In this document: positions 1-9,542 of the stretch, piece after piece
Layout: the number at the start of each line of letters is the position of its first letter
How positions within the stretch are numbered: position 1 is the first letter of the stretch
From: a virus
Strand: one strand, 5' to 3'
IMG/VR virus record: IMGVR_UViG_3300024517_000029
Span: 1-43,362 of that record
Length of the DNA stretch: 43,362 nt
Notes under the pieces: generated by a model
Database searches by the model: none
The model's input: the letters and a program-made list of their open reading frames with translations, nothing else
Told to the model about the DNA's origin: nothing
Program-made: the position numbers and the translations under genes

Positions 1-27
1 TCAATACCTGAACACTAAAATATAACT

Positions 28-603
28 ATGAAGTACAGTAAAAAATTCAATTTAGATTACGAATGGTACTTGTCCGTTTCTGAAATATTTTCATTTGACG
101 GAACCAAAGACTACATAAGTAAAGATGGAGTCGAGATAATTCAACATGATAATAATGGAATCTCAGCAAAAGAGTGTTTCTATTTGTATGACACAAAAGG
201 AGTAGTAAATGCAACTAGTCAGCCCGACGAACTTAGAACATTACTAAAGACAAAAGGCAGTGTAAACCTTCATATAAAAATGTACGCAGAAGACAGGGCT
301 AAAGGACGATTACCATTAGAAGAGTTTGACAAGATTAAAGAAGAGTTAAATCTACCTACTTGGTTTGTGAAAGCTGTAGAGAATCAGAAGTATAAAATAT
401 TGAATATACAACCACAAAAAAACAATAAATTCACCGTATTCCAAGAACGCGAGTTTAGTAAAAGTCAAGTCAAAAAAGTAATAGAGGAAGCTGAAATGTT
501 CCACAAAGGTAGTTATAAATCACATGTTTTTAGTAAAACGTTCAACCAAGCACTCGGTATAGATATGCACTTACTTGAGGTGACAATTAAATTATATGGA
601 TAA
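28..603 (+). CDS. Hypothetical protein in the structural region
   Basis: A 191-residue soluble protein with no membrane segment or signal peptide. It is mixed alpha/beta in character and lysine-rich in its last third (residues about 125-185). It is the first complete gene in the window and precedes the pre-tape-measure genes, so a virion or tail-assembly role is likely from position only. The ATG follows an A/T-rich stretch without a Shine-Dalgarno site, as is usual here. A hairpin and terminator follow its stop. I do not recognise the family. Confidence 0.8.
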   Translation: MKYSKKFNLDYEWYLSVSEIFSFDGTKDYISKDGVEIIQHDNNGISAKECFYLYDTKGVVNATSQPDELRTLLKTKGSVNLHIKMYAEDRAKGRLPLEEFDKIKEELNLPTWFVKAVENQKYKILNIQPQKNNKFTVFQEREFSKSQVKKVIEEAEMFHKGSYKSHVFSKTFNQALGIDMHLLEVTIKLYG

Positions 604-610
604 AATTTAG

Positions 611-682
611 TAACTTAGCAACATAGGCACATGATGTGCATTTAATGGGCGGTATTCTTTTATTAGGATGCCGCTTTTTTTG
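611..682 (+). ncRNA. Candidate tiny terminator-ended RNA
   Basis: A TAACTTAG box (611-618) resembles the Bacteroidota -7 element. It is followed by a short hairpin, GCACA/TGTGC (627-639), and an intrinsic terminator (649-682). The implied transcript is about 60 bases and holds no ORF. The same order (TAnnTTAG box, 5-bp hairpin, terminator) recurs at 42845-42923, and both terminator stems contain GGGYGGTATT. No good -33 element is visible, so this could instead be only a terminator for the upstream gene. Confidence 0.35.
649..682 (+). terminator. Intrinsic terminator
   Basis: GCGGTATTC (649-657) pairs with GGATGCCGC (666-674) over nine pairs including wobbles, with an 8-base loop, followed by a run of seven T. 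It lies 10 bases before the next start codon, so it could also attenuate the next gene. Confidence 0.75.
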
Positions 683-691
683 TTTTATACT

Positions 692-1147
692 ATGAGCTTG
701 TTTCCTGCAATTGACAAAATTCTTGATAATGCTGTTAACCTGAATCCTGAAAAGGTTTGGGTTTTGACGTTTGATGAAGAAGTTAAACAGGAAATTATAC
801 GACTTAACACTAGAGATCAGATGTTTGATAAGGGTGTTGATTCATTAAATAGGTCGTTAGGGGTTTACTCAGCACGTTCAGTTCAGGAGTTCGGTAAGCG
901 TAAAGGAAGAATACAGCTATTTGATGAGGGTAGTTTTTACGCTTCATTCATAGTTAGAGTTGACAGAGGAGGTATAACAATATCAGCGGACACTATAAAG
1001 ACGGGTGACGATGGAGTAACTACAGATTTAGCCGTTCGATACGGGATAGATATTCTAGGGTTGACAGACGAGAGCCAACACACATTAATAATCAAACTAC
1101 TTATAGATAAGTATGTTAAAATAGTTAGAGATGAAATACTACAATAA
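692..1147 (+). CDS. Hypothetical protein upstream of the tail genes
   Basis: A 151-residue soluble protein (starts MSLFPAIDKILDNA). I placed the start at this ATG because the earlier in-frame ATG at 668 sits inside the terminator stem. It is rich in charged residues, with a helical N-terminal half and a strand-rich middle (residues about 70-115). It lies two genes before the tape measure, where siphophages keep head-tail completion, tail tube or tail chaperone genes, but no motif identifies which. It overlaps the next gene by 17 bases, so the two are translationally coupled. Confidence 0.8.
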   Translation: MSLFPAIDKILDNAVNLNPEKVWVLTFDEEVKQEIIRLNTRDQMFDKGVDSLNRSLGVYSARSVQEFGKRKGRIQLFDEGSFYASFIVRVDRGGITISADTIKTGDDGVTTDLAVRYGIDILGLTDESQHTLIIKLLIDKYVKIVRDEILQ

Positions 1148-1595
1148 CATAGACGACATACTTTTATTTAACTGGTGGGAACTTCAGAAAGGTAACTATC
1201 AATATGCTAGAATTGACATTGAAGTTGGTACAGATAAAGAAGACGAAGAAGCGCATATAAGAATAAACGATAGTTACATAGCTGAGTTCGGTATTAGTCC
1301 AGAGATGGAAGAGATAGTAGAACTCAGGAGACGAATAGCGATTTTAGAATGTGATTTAGTTATAGAAGAGGATAGCTTTTTACGTAACGAAATAAGAAGG
1401 TTAACCAAAGAGCTGAATGATGTTTTAAGCAAAGAGGGTAAAACAGATCGTGACGGGTTTATAGTGCATTTAGAAAAGTGGTATGGACTAAGGATAGATG
1501 AAAAAAAGATAACAGCAAAGAAATTTTATAAGATAGTTAAGGAGTTTGAAAAGGAGCAAGCACAATTGAAAAAAGCTTCGAGCGCAACAAAATAA
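1131..1595 (+). CDS. Probable tail assembly chaperone-like protein (positional)
   Basis: A 154-residue acidic protein directly before the tape measure gene, three bases apart. The N-terminus has the motif IDDILLFNWWELQKGNY, followed by a charged helical segment (residues about 60-110) and a lysine-rich C-terminal helix. In siphophages this slot usually encodes the tail assembly chaperone that coats the tape measure. I infer that role from position and size; I saw no slippery site that would make the classic frameshifted form with the upstream gene, whose reading frame differs by +1. Confidence 0.6.
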   Translation: MKYYNNIDDILLFNWWELQKGNYQYARIDIEVGTDKEDEEAHIRINDSYIAEFGISPEMEEIVELRRRIAILECDLVIEEDSFLRNEIRRLTKELNDVLSKEGKTDRDGFIVHLEKWYGLRIDEKKITAKKFYKIVKEFEKEQAQLKKASSATK

Positions 1596-1598
1596 CAA

Positions 1599-4500
1599 AT
1601 GGCTGACAAGAGAATAAATAAGGATGACATAGCCGATAAGGGATTATTCGACCATATAACACAGGGCGCTAAAGCTGCACAGGCTGAAATTAAAACTCTG
1701 ACTCTAACGGTTAACACTTTAAAACAGGCAGCACAAGGAATTAAGAAAGGTCTTGGAGGCGCAAGCGTTGGTAATACTCAGGGCATGAAAGACTTTGACC
1801 AACTAGCTAAACAAGCAAACCAAACCGCTAAAGCAAAACTAGCTATTGATAAAGATATTCTAAGAGAAAAAGAAAAGCTTAGAGTAGCACAACAACAACA
1901 AAATAAAGAAATTAGAGAAGAGGTTGCATTAGCTAATTCACAAAAAGGATCATTAGAAAGAGTAAGGCTAGAGTCTAAAAAACTACGTAACGAAAAAGAG
2001 AAGCTAGATTTAACAACTAAGAAAGGAAACCAGAGACTAAAAGTAGTCAACAAGACTTTAGACCGTAACAATAAGATACTCGAAAGGAATGCCACCAAGC
2101 TAGGTAAACAAAAAATGGCTATTGGTAGGTATAAAAACGCTCTAGGTGGTCTTAAAAACGCTCTAGGACAATTAGGAGTAGCTTTTGGTGTGTTCTCTTT
2201 AATAAAGGATTCATTCAACGTAATAAAAGACTTTCAGCAAGCTCAAGCAAACTTAGCGTCAGTATTAGGTGTTAACGTTGATCAAATGAAAGCCTTGACT
2301 AATCAGGCTAAGGAATTAGGTGCGACTACGCGTTTTACAGCCTCGCAAGTATCCGAGCTACAATTAGAACTTGCAAAATTAGGATTTACTCAACAGCAGA
2401 TTAACGATATGACTCCCGCAACCTTGGCGTTAGCTGAGGCGACAGGCACAGAATTAGCAAATGCAGCAGCGGTAGCAGGATCAACATTGAATGGTTTCGG
2501 TTTAGCCGCGAAGGATACACAAAGAGTTGTTGATGTAATGGCTAAGTCTTTCTCTAGTTCGTCATTGGATATGGAGAAATTCAAGGTCGGTATGGCTGCG
2601 GTCGCTCCAGTAGCTAAGACAATGGGATTCTCTATCGAGCAAACAACAGCAATGTTAGGTTCGCTTACGGATAGTGGTCTAGATGCAAGTACAGCAGGAA
2701 CATCGCTACGTAACATGATGCTTGAGGCTTCTAAACAAGGCTTAACATGGAAAGAAGCATTAGACAAAGTAAACAACGCTCAAGATAAAGCAGGAGTAGC
2801 ATTAGAATTATTTGGAAAACGTGGAGTCGCAGCGGGTGTTATACTTGCTGAGAATCAAGATAAGGTTGCAGGACTTACAGATAAATTAGAAGATGCTGAA
2901 GGTGCAGCGGCTAAAATGGCAGACACTCAACGTAATACTTTAGGTGGTGCGCTTGATTTGTTACGTAGTTCATGGGAAGGGTTGATACTCTCAATGGATG
3001 AAGCGGGTGGAGTTGGTGAGACTTTACGTAAAGGAATTAAGTTTTTAGCTGACAATTTAGGAACTATAGTTACAGTTATTATAAAGGCTGTTCGTGCTTT
3101 CTTAGCGTTCAAGACGGTTATGTTTGCCTTAAAAATGAACCAACAATTTAAGGATTGGAAGGCTTTCGGTGGAAGCGTGAAAGATGTTGGTAAGAATATG
3201 GATCAAGCAAGCTCAGGAGCGCGAAAGTTTGCTAAATCACTAAAGAGGATAGGTATTGGTGTTGCTGTTGCGTTGTTTACTGAGTTTGTTGCGGCCTTAT
3301 GGAATATTGTTAGCGGTGCTTCTGCTGCTGCTGATCAATTAGAGAGATTGCAAAACATAAGAAAAGACGGAGAAGAAGATTTAAGGCTTTTCAATAAAGC
3401 GTTTAAGGTGCAATTAGAAAATAGAAGGGATTTATTAGACGAATCAATAGCTGCCGCTGAACGTAAAAGAAAACAAGACCTTGAAAACGGCAAGGACAGG
3501 ATCAAGGTAATTGAGGAAGAAAAAGAAGCAATCAAGGCGGCGAATGATGAGTATTTACTTTGGTTAAACAGAAAAGACCCATTAGGAAGAGATCAAATAG
3601 AGTTACTGTCATTAAGAATAGAAGGCGCTCAGAATGCTATAATGATGGCTGAAAATGAATTATCCCTTAATGAAAAAGAAAAGAACAAGGCCGTTAGAGA
3701 TATAAGAAGATTTAGAATTAAAGAAGAAATACTAGCCTCTAAAAATAGTTTAAAACTATTAAAGTCAGAAATAGCACAAAGAAGAGCGGCACTAGAAGCT
3801 TTAGAACCTAAAAACGAAACTAAAACTGAAGGTAGACTAATAAAGCCAGCAGGAAAAGCAGACGAAACACCAGAGAAGCAAATTAGCTTACTTAGGGAAA
3901 TTAGAGATGAGCAACTTAAACAAATAGCAGACGTAGAAGAGCAAGAGGTTTTAGTTGCTAGAGAATCAGCAGCAAGAATAATTGAAGACAAGAATTTAAC
4001 TAATGCTTCAGATAAAGATAAGGCAGAATTCACAAAAGAGATAAACGAATCTTTAGTATTAGAAATTACAGCAATAAGAAAGAAGTTTAGAGATGCAGAT
4101 TTAGAAGCAGAAAGGGTGCACCAAGAAGAGATAGCAGCAATAGTTTTAGAAGCTAAAGACTCAGAGTTAGCGCAGATCAATGATATGTTTGCGGTTTCAA
4201 GACAAGAAAGAGAGTTGCTTTTGCTTCAATCTGGAAAGACTGAAAAGGAAATAGCCAGAGAGTTAACGGAATTTGAGATCGAGCAGCTAGAGAAGCGCAT
4301 ACAGGTATATAAAGATATGCTTACTGAATTCCCAGAGCTAGAAAAAGAGATAACTGGGCTTGAGATTGAATTACTTAAAAAGAAAAGATCCTTAATTGAC
4401 AAAGAAATTGATTGGGAGAAGGAGAAGTTCAAGACTCAAAAGGATGCTATCGACTTGACTACACAATTATTCATTGACTCTATCGACAAGAAAATAGCCA

Positions 4501-5195
4501 AACTTGATGAAGAAGTTGAAGCACATAAGAAACGTGCAGACGATCTAGAAGAGTTAGCAAAGAATGGAAATATTACAGCTAAAGAATCACTAGCAGAAGA
4601 GAACCGATTGATTGCTGAGGCAGAAGCGCAAAAAGCAGAACTAGAGAAACGTAAACAAAGGATTCAAATGGTTTCGTCAATACTACTTGCTTACAATTCT
4701 AATCTAGAACAAGGTGACGAGTCAGGAGTAGCATTAGCAAAAGCAATATCAAGCAAAGCAGTATTAGAACAATTCATATCTTCAATAGGTTCGTTCTATG
4801 ATGGAACTGAAGACACTGGTAGAGTTGGTAACGCGTTAGATTCTAAAGGTGGACGATTCGCAGTACTTCACGACAATGAACGTGTAATGACAGCGAAGCA
4901 AAACTCAATGATGGGTAATGTTTCTAATGATGAAGTTGCTAGAGTAATGGAAGATAGACGACTTGGAAGATTAGTTGATGGAAACCAAGTTGCTGTAGGA
5001 TGGGAAAACATAATGCTAGTTGAACAGCTAAATAATGTTAGTGATAAGCTGGATATGGTTAATAAGACTATTGAAAACAAGCCAGAAACGAACATACAAC
5101 TTGGAGCGATTACGCAAAAGACAATGGAGATTGTTGAAAGCAGAAAAAAGGGAGGTCTTAAGACGGTAAGCACATTTAAAGTTAAACCACAATGA
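1599..5195 (+). CDS. Tail tape measure protein
   Basis: A 1198-residue protein that sets tail length and is ejected into the host during infection. The N-terminal 180 residues are strongly charged coiled coil. They are followed by the conserved tape-measure core (about residues 210-400), with features such as LGATTRFTASQVSELQLELA and the GTSLRNMM segment. A hydrophobic stretch near residue 490 and another near 550-570 fit membrane insertion. From about 590 to 1030 it is again long coiled coil. Length and position, with baseplate genes directly downstream, fit a siphophage tail of moderate length. Its stop overlaps the next start (ATGA). Confidence 0.93.
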   Translation: MADKRINKDDIADKGLFDHITQGAKAAQAEIKTLTLTVNTLKQAAQGIKKGLGGASVGNTQGMKDFDQLAKQANQTAKAKLAIDKDILREKEKLRVAQQQQNKEIREEVALANSQKGSLERVRLESKKLRNEKEKLDLTTKKGNQRLKVVNKTLDRNNKILERNATKLGKQKMAIGRYKNALGGLKNALGQLGVAFGVFSLIKDSFNVIKDFQQAQANLASVLGVNVDQMKALTNQAKELGATTRFTASQVSELQLELAKLGFTQQQINDMTPATLALAEATGTELANAAAVAGSTLNGFGLAAKDTQRVVDVMAKSFSSSSLDMEKFKVGMAAVAPVAKTMGFSIEQTTAMLGSLTDSGLDASTAGTSLRNMMLEASKQGLTWKEALDKVNNAQDKAGVALELFGKRGVAAGVILAENQDKVAGLTDKLEDAEGAAAKMADTQRNTLGGALDLLRSSWEGLILSMDEAGGVGETLRKGIKFLADNLGTIVTVIIKAVRAFLAFKTVMFALKMNQQFKDWKAFGGSVKDVGKNMDQASSGARKFAKSLKRIGIGVAVALFTEFVAALWNIVSGASAAADQLERLQNIRKDGEEDLRLFNKAFKVQLENRRDLLDESIAAAERKRKQDLENGKDRIKVIEEEKEAIKAANDEYLLWLNRKDPLGRDQIELLSLRIEGAQNAIMMAENELSLNEKEKNKAVRDIRRFRIKEEILASKNSLKLLKSEIAQRRAALEALEPKNETKTEGRLIKPAGKADETPEKQISLLREIRDEQLKQIADVEEQEVLVARESAARIIEDKNLTNASDKDKAEFTKEINESLVLEITAIRKKFRDADLEAERVHQEEIAAIVLEAKDSELAQINDMFAVSRQERELLLLQSGKTEKEIARELTEFEIEQLEKRIQVYKDMLTEFPELEKEITGLEIELLKKKRSLIDKEIDWEKEKFKTQKDAIDLTTQLFIDSIDKKIAKLDEEVEAHKKRADDLEELAKNGNITAKESLAEENRLIAEAEAQKAELEKRKQRIQMVSSILLAYNSNLEQGDESGVALAKAISSKAVLEQFISSIGSFYDGTEDTGRVGNALDSKGGRFAVLHDNERVMTAKQNSMMGNVSNDEVARVMEDRRLGRLVDGNQVAVGWENIMLVEQLNNVSDKLDMVNKTIENKPETNIQLGAITQKTMEIVESRKKGGLKTVSTFKVKPQ

Positions 5196-6919
5196 GCAGC
5201 CAGAACCTAGAAAGCAGACATTTTATTAACGGGACTGAAATACGCCCTAAAGATGCTGACAAGATCGGTATTAAATTAGACTGGACTGCTGACGCGCAAG
5301 AAGCTGAGTTAACAGTTGACTCTTTAGTGCTAGAAAATAAAGCTAAGAAGTTAGTTCTTGACCACATAGATACAAACGGAATATTTGAAGGTATACCATA
5401 CACATACCAGATAAACAACTTAACAATTGAATATTATTTAAAGTTAGTTGACGATCCTAAAATTAGTGGTGTTGGTGATTCTGCAATTGAAGTTAACATA
5501 CATCGCAGACGTTCTATAAATAAGTTCTGGGAAGATGCTAATGGACTTTCTTTTGAATCATGCAATATAACGCACCCTTTTACTACTCAAGACCTTCCTT
5601 ATCTAATTGTAAAAGATAATCAAGTAGAGTTGCTTATAATGCTTGGTATTAGCGCTTATACACTCACTAAGGCTTTAATTGAAGGTATTAGAGATTTGAT
5701 CGTAGCTATTACAGATTTTATTAAGATCATTTCAGTAGGTACAGTTGTAAATGTTGGTCAGATAGTTTCGGCTGCATTACTCTTAATCGCTAGAATAATT
5801 TATGTAGCGGCCTTGATTATTGCGTTGATTGACATTACTAAGCAAATTATAGAATTGATCTTCCCTCCAATTAGATATTTCAAAGGGGCTTCAGTTCAAG
5901 AGCTATGTCAAAAGGCATGTCAAAAACTAGGCTACACTTTCGAGAGTAGTATAATTGACAACATGACTGAGCTAACAATACTTCCAGTTCCGTTAATTAA
6001 AGGTGAGACATCTATCATAGAGAAACTATTTACTTTAGATACTGGATACCATACAAAAGGTTATCCAACAGCAAGAGACGGAGCAGTATCTACATTCGGA
6101 AGGCTTTTAAATGTACTTAAGGGCATGTTTAACGCTAAAATTAGAGTGCTTAACGGTGTTGTGATGTTAGAGCGTAGAGATTTCTGGGAGTTAAACGCGG
6201 GAGTTCAAATAACAAGAACTTTAAATCTGCAAGGGGTAAGAGAAAACCAATGGGGTTACAATTCAGGTGATTGGTGGAAGCGTTATTACATGCATTACTT
6301 GTGGGATTCTAGCGATTTTCACACTATGGATAGATTAGAAGCTCTTGACGCGGAATATTCAACAGAGCCAGTATCAGTTACTAATGCTGATTTAGTGTCT
6401 ATACAAGGTTTGGTTGATATAGCTATACCGTTCTCCTTTGCTACTAGAAAAGACAGTTTGACATGGGTTGAAAAAGAGGCTTTGAAATTCGCTAAGTTAG
6501 CTGATAATGTAATATCGTTTTTCGGTGGAAACTCAGCACTTCAATCAAAAGTAAAAGGAAGGGTTGGGGTTACTGTAATTGGTCAACAATACTTCTCTAA
6601 TACTAAGATAATGTTTCAAACTGGAGGGAGACAACCTCAAGACTTTAGAGATAAGATTGGAGCCGATACACTTTATCAAACATACCACACTATAAACCAA
6701 GTAAGAGAAAATTTCAAAAGGCATTATAGTGAAATGATTCCTTTTTCTACTTCTGACTTTGAGATGTTGTTAGACAACAACTACGTTACAGATGAGAACG
6801 GAACACTATTAGAAATACTTACGTTCGAATGGACTAATGAAGGCAAAGAGGCTGAAATACTATATGCTATTGACTCGACAGAAGGAAACAATACTAAAAC
6901 TATTAGAATAGATGGATGA
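5192..6919 (+). CDS. Distal tail / baseplate protein
   Basis: A 575-residue protein immediately after the tape measure, overlapping its stop by four bases. This is the usual place for the distal tail or tail-associated hub protein. The N-terminal 110 residues are strand-rich, and a long hydrophobic helical insert lies at about residues 150-225 (runs such as VSAALLLIARIIYVAALIIA). The C-terminal half contains aromatic-rich segments (NQWGYNSGDWWKRYYMHYLW) typical of virion proteins. The long hydrophobic insert is unusual for a baseplate protein and might contact the host membrane. The exact component is not identified. Confidence 0.7.
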   Translation: MSSQNLESRHFINGTEIRPKDADKIGIKLDWTADAQEAELTVDSLVLENKAKKLVLDHIDTNGIFEGIPYTYQINNLTIEYYLKLVDDPKISGVGDSAIEVNIHRRRSINKFWEDANGLSFESCNITHPFTTQDLPYLIVKDNQVELLIMLGISAYTLTKALIEGIRDLIVAITDFIKIISVGTVVNVGQIVSAALLLIARIIYVAALIIALIDITKQIIELIFPPIRYFKGASVQELCQKACQKLGYTFESSIIDNMTELTILPVPLIKGETSIIEKLFTLDTGYHTKGYPTARDGAVSTFGRLLNVLKGMFNAKIRVLNGVVMLERRDFWELNAGVQITRTLNLQGVRENQWGYNSGDWWKRYYMHYLWDSSDFHTMDRLEALDAEYSTEPVSVTNADLVSIQGLVDIAIPFSFATRKDSLTWVEKEALKFAKLADNVISFFGGNSALQSKVKGRVGVTVIGQQYFSNTKIMFQTGGRQPQDFRDKIGADTLYQTYHTINQVRENFKRHYSEMIPFSTSDFEMLLDNNYVTDENGTLLEILTFEWTNEGKEAEILYAIDSTEGNNTKTIRIDG

Positions 6920-7115
6920 TTCAAAGAATAAAATAGGGAAAATAATTGAAGGTCTTAACGAGGCTGAAGGATTACTAGACTTGTATTTAACAGATGAGCA
7001 TAAGAGCCACATGACTGCTGATAATTTAGAACAATTAGCGAAGATGAAACAATTAACAGGTGTTGACTTAAAGAAGGCTGCTGAAGGATTAATGAGTCTA
7101 AATAATAAATACTAA
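6912..7115 (+). CDS. Small helical protein in tail module
   Basis: A 67-residue acidic, probably all-helical protein (GLNEAEGLLDLYLTDE; leucine-rich C-terminal half). It overlaps the baseplate gene by eight bases and is followed six bases later by the 802-residue tail gene, so it is part of the tail operon. The function is unknown; it could be a small chaperone or structural linker. Confidence 0.75.
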   Translation: MDDSKNKIGKIIEGLNEAEGLLDLYLTDEHKSHMTADNLEQLAKMKQLTGVDLKKAAEGLMSLNNKY

Positions 7116-7121
7116 CAGACG

Positions 7122-9530
7122 ATGCCAGTAGATATAGTTAACGAGACATATAACGGTGATAACGCACTTACTGCAAATGCTAACGATTGGGTTGATGGTG
7201 AAATAAAATTATCAGTTCGTTTTGCTGTTGGTTCGTCTACACAAAATTTAATGTCTTGGAAGGTTCAAGGTTCTAACTTTTGGTTTCAGATTCAACAAGG
7301 CGACTTTGGAGAGCTTGGTTTTTTAGCTGGAGACGCGATAACAGTTACCTATACATTTATAGCCGCACCGCCACCAATACAAGCACAGACTTTTACTTTT
7401 AATGTTCTGTCTGTACAAGGGAATAAGCTTTACGTAGATACTCCCTTTGGACTTGGGGGAGGTGGTACGTTTTTCCACATTGACGGCAGAAAATTCCCTA
7501 CTGATGCTTACGTTTCCTCAATACTTATCGTAGCAAATAGAGCGCCCGCCTCAATAGAATTTGAATTTAACCTAGCTCCGAACGGTACTACGTTACTTAA
7601 TTCAATGATTGATAGTGAGTTTAACAGATTTGAATTGCCAGTTGTTACAGGTATCCCTACAGGTGTGCCGCAATTGATGACTCAATTTGTTAATAAATCT
7701 GGTGGTTTGTTTAAAGATGTTGATTTAACATTGACAGGGACATTTGCTGGAGGTTGGAGAGATTACAGAATCCGTTATAAGTTCATGCAATGGGGAATCA
7801 TTCAAGATGGATTTGCAGAGCCTAACTACTATGAACTAGCTGATTGTTTAGCGCCTATAAATAAAGTTAAGTGCTTTGCTCAATACGGAAATCCTAACGG
7901 CGTACTTACTGATTTATCACAGAATGTAGAAGCTAATACAGGTGGTTACGATCAAAACTATAACGGTGGAATCGTTAACTATTCAAGTATTAGTACTTCA
8001 TGGATTGATTACTTAGGTGACGCAATAGACAGATTAGACTATTCTAATACAAGCACATTTATAGCTGTTGTTGAAGCTCCAAATCAAGCTAATCCTAACT
8101 CAACTTATAGAATGTCTTTAGAGTGGCGACCAATTAACGGCCTATTCTATTTAAACAAACCAACTAATTTAGGTGAAAACTTACTTGTAATAGCTCCTGA
8201 AGTTGATTTTATTGCTGATGGTGTTGCTGATCCTACGATATATCAAGGATATACTGATCCAAGTGGTGCAAGATGGGATTTTCAAAACCTTAAATTTGAA
8301 TTAACAGGAGTTGATGAGTTAACTATAACAGGTGATATTATACCAAATGCACAGGCTACAATATTGTTTGACGGTGTGCCTGATGGCGGGAGAAAATCAA
8401 CCCTAGCGGTGAGTATTGGTAATTATACTTCTGACGGTACTATTTACAGTGATAGAGTTAGGTTAAAATTGTTTGATGAGGACAATTACGATGCACCAAC
8501 TAAAGGCGTTCAGATACCAAATGTAATTGATGAATCTTTATTAGACCATGACGGAAACGAGATAATAACACCTAACCCACAAACAACAACAGAGGACGAT
8601 GTACTTTATATAAGTAACTTTAATCTTCTTGACAACGTAAATTACGAGGGTGTTAGAGCTAGAAAATACGCTTACAATACCGTCACTGAGGAATCTTTCA
8701 CTTTAGAGGATACATTCTTTAGCTTTGCGAATGTTGTGGTAACGGCTGGACAATTTCAACCAAACTTTGTAAACGGTAGAGGTTTTAACTTGCCGCCTAC
8801 TTCAGATAGAAACCAAATTTCACTTGTTAGAAATCCTGCAAATGATATCCCTGGACAATACGGACTTACTTTAGAGTATGGCTACTTATCTAGATGGGAG
8901 TATTGGTTATCTCAAACGAATGTAGATAATGACTTCTTTGATATTACACAGCCTTTCGACGGTAAAAACAAGAATTGGCAACGTTTTAGCGGTTCAGGTG
9001 ATTGGGTTGTTAGAATTTCATACTATACTAGATTAGATGGGGTTGATGATTTCAACGACTTAGAGATAGGTATTAGACCATATGAAGACGATCCAGATAT
9101 AACAACTGTATCAACATACTTTGTACCTGCGTTAAACGTGGCTCCTACAAATTTAGTAGGTGACGAAATCAACGAAGTCACAGTGATTAAAACATGGGCT
9201 ACAGGAACTTATACTAACGCATGGGCAGAGGTAACTATAGAGGATTTTGAAAGCGGCAATAGGTGGGTTCTTTCTTCTGTGTTAGATCAAGGAAACATTT
9301 TTGCTAATCCGCTTAAGCCCATGACGGGACAGACAGGATTACAGTTAGATTTCCCTGCTGCGAACATTGCTAGAATGAGATTTATAGTAGATGCGAATAT
9401 AATTAGTGCAAATCAAGTATCTTTAACACATAGAATTTATAGTGAAGATGTTGGGTTGGACGGGAAAATAACAACAAACGGAATATTTAAAATAACAACA
9501 CAAGGCGATCTTAAAATACCAACATCATAA
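7122..9530 (+). CDS. Large tail/baseplate structural protein
   Basis: An 802-residue protein that appears almost wholly beta-strand, rich in Asn, Thr, Gly and aromatics, with no signal peptide or membrane segment. Repeated sandwich-like blocks such as LTGTFAGGWRDYRIRYKF and VRISYYTRLDGVDDFNDLEI suggest several immunoglobulin- or jelly-roll-like domains. Size and place downstream of the distal tail protein point to a baseplate or side-fibre component. I do not recognise a named family or an enzymatic motif. Confidence 0.7.
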   Translation: MPVDIVNETYNGDNALTANANDWVDGEIKLSVRFAVGSSTQNLMSWKVQGSNFWFQIQQGDFGELGFLAGDAITVTYTFIAAPPPIQAQTFTFNVLSVQGNKLYVDTPFGLGGGGTFFHIDGRKFPTDAYVSSILIVANRAPASIEFEFNLAPNGTTLLNSMIDSEFNRFELPVVTGIPTGVPQLMTQFVNKSGGLFKDVDLTLTGTFAGGWRDYRIRYKFMQWGIIQDGFAEPNYYELADCLAPINKVKCFAQYGNPNGVLTDLSQNVEANTGGYDQNYNGGIVNYSSISTSWIDYLGDAIDRLDYSNTSTFIAVVEAPNQANPNSTYRMSLEWRPINGLFYLNKPTNLGENLLVIAPEVDFIADGVADPTIYQGYTDPSGARWDFQNLKFELTGVDELTITGDIIPNAQATILFDGVPDGGRKSTLAVSIGNYTSDGTIYSDRVRLKLFDEDNYDAPTKGVQIPNVIDESLLDHDGNEIITPNPQTTTEDDVLYISNFNLLDNVNYEGVRARKYAYNTVTEESFTLEDTFFSFANVVVTAGQFQPNFVNGRGFNLPPTSDRNQISLVRNPANDIPGQYGLTLEYGYLSRWEYWLSQTNVDNDFFDITQPFDGKNKNWQRFSGSGDWVVRISYYTRLDGVDDFNDLEIGIRPYEDDPDITTVSTYFVPALNVAPTNLVGDEINEVTVIKTWATGTYTNAWAEVTIEDFESGNRWVLSSVLDQGNIFANPLKPMTGQTGLQLDFPAANIARMRFIVDANIISANQVSLTHRIYSEDVGLDGKITTNGIFKITTQGDLKIPTS

Positions 9531-9542
9531 AAACACAAAATA

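Noticed and set aside
692-1595. Programmed -1 frameshift joining the two pre-tape-measure genes
   Set aside because: The relative frame is +1 and there is no slippery heptamer in the 17-base overlap.
1778-5173. Series of minus-strand ORFs under the tape measure
   Set aside because: They are antisense shadows of a Lys/Glu/Ala-rich gene and show Ser/Leu/Phe-rich composition without motifs.
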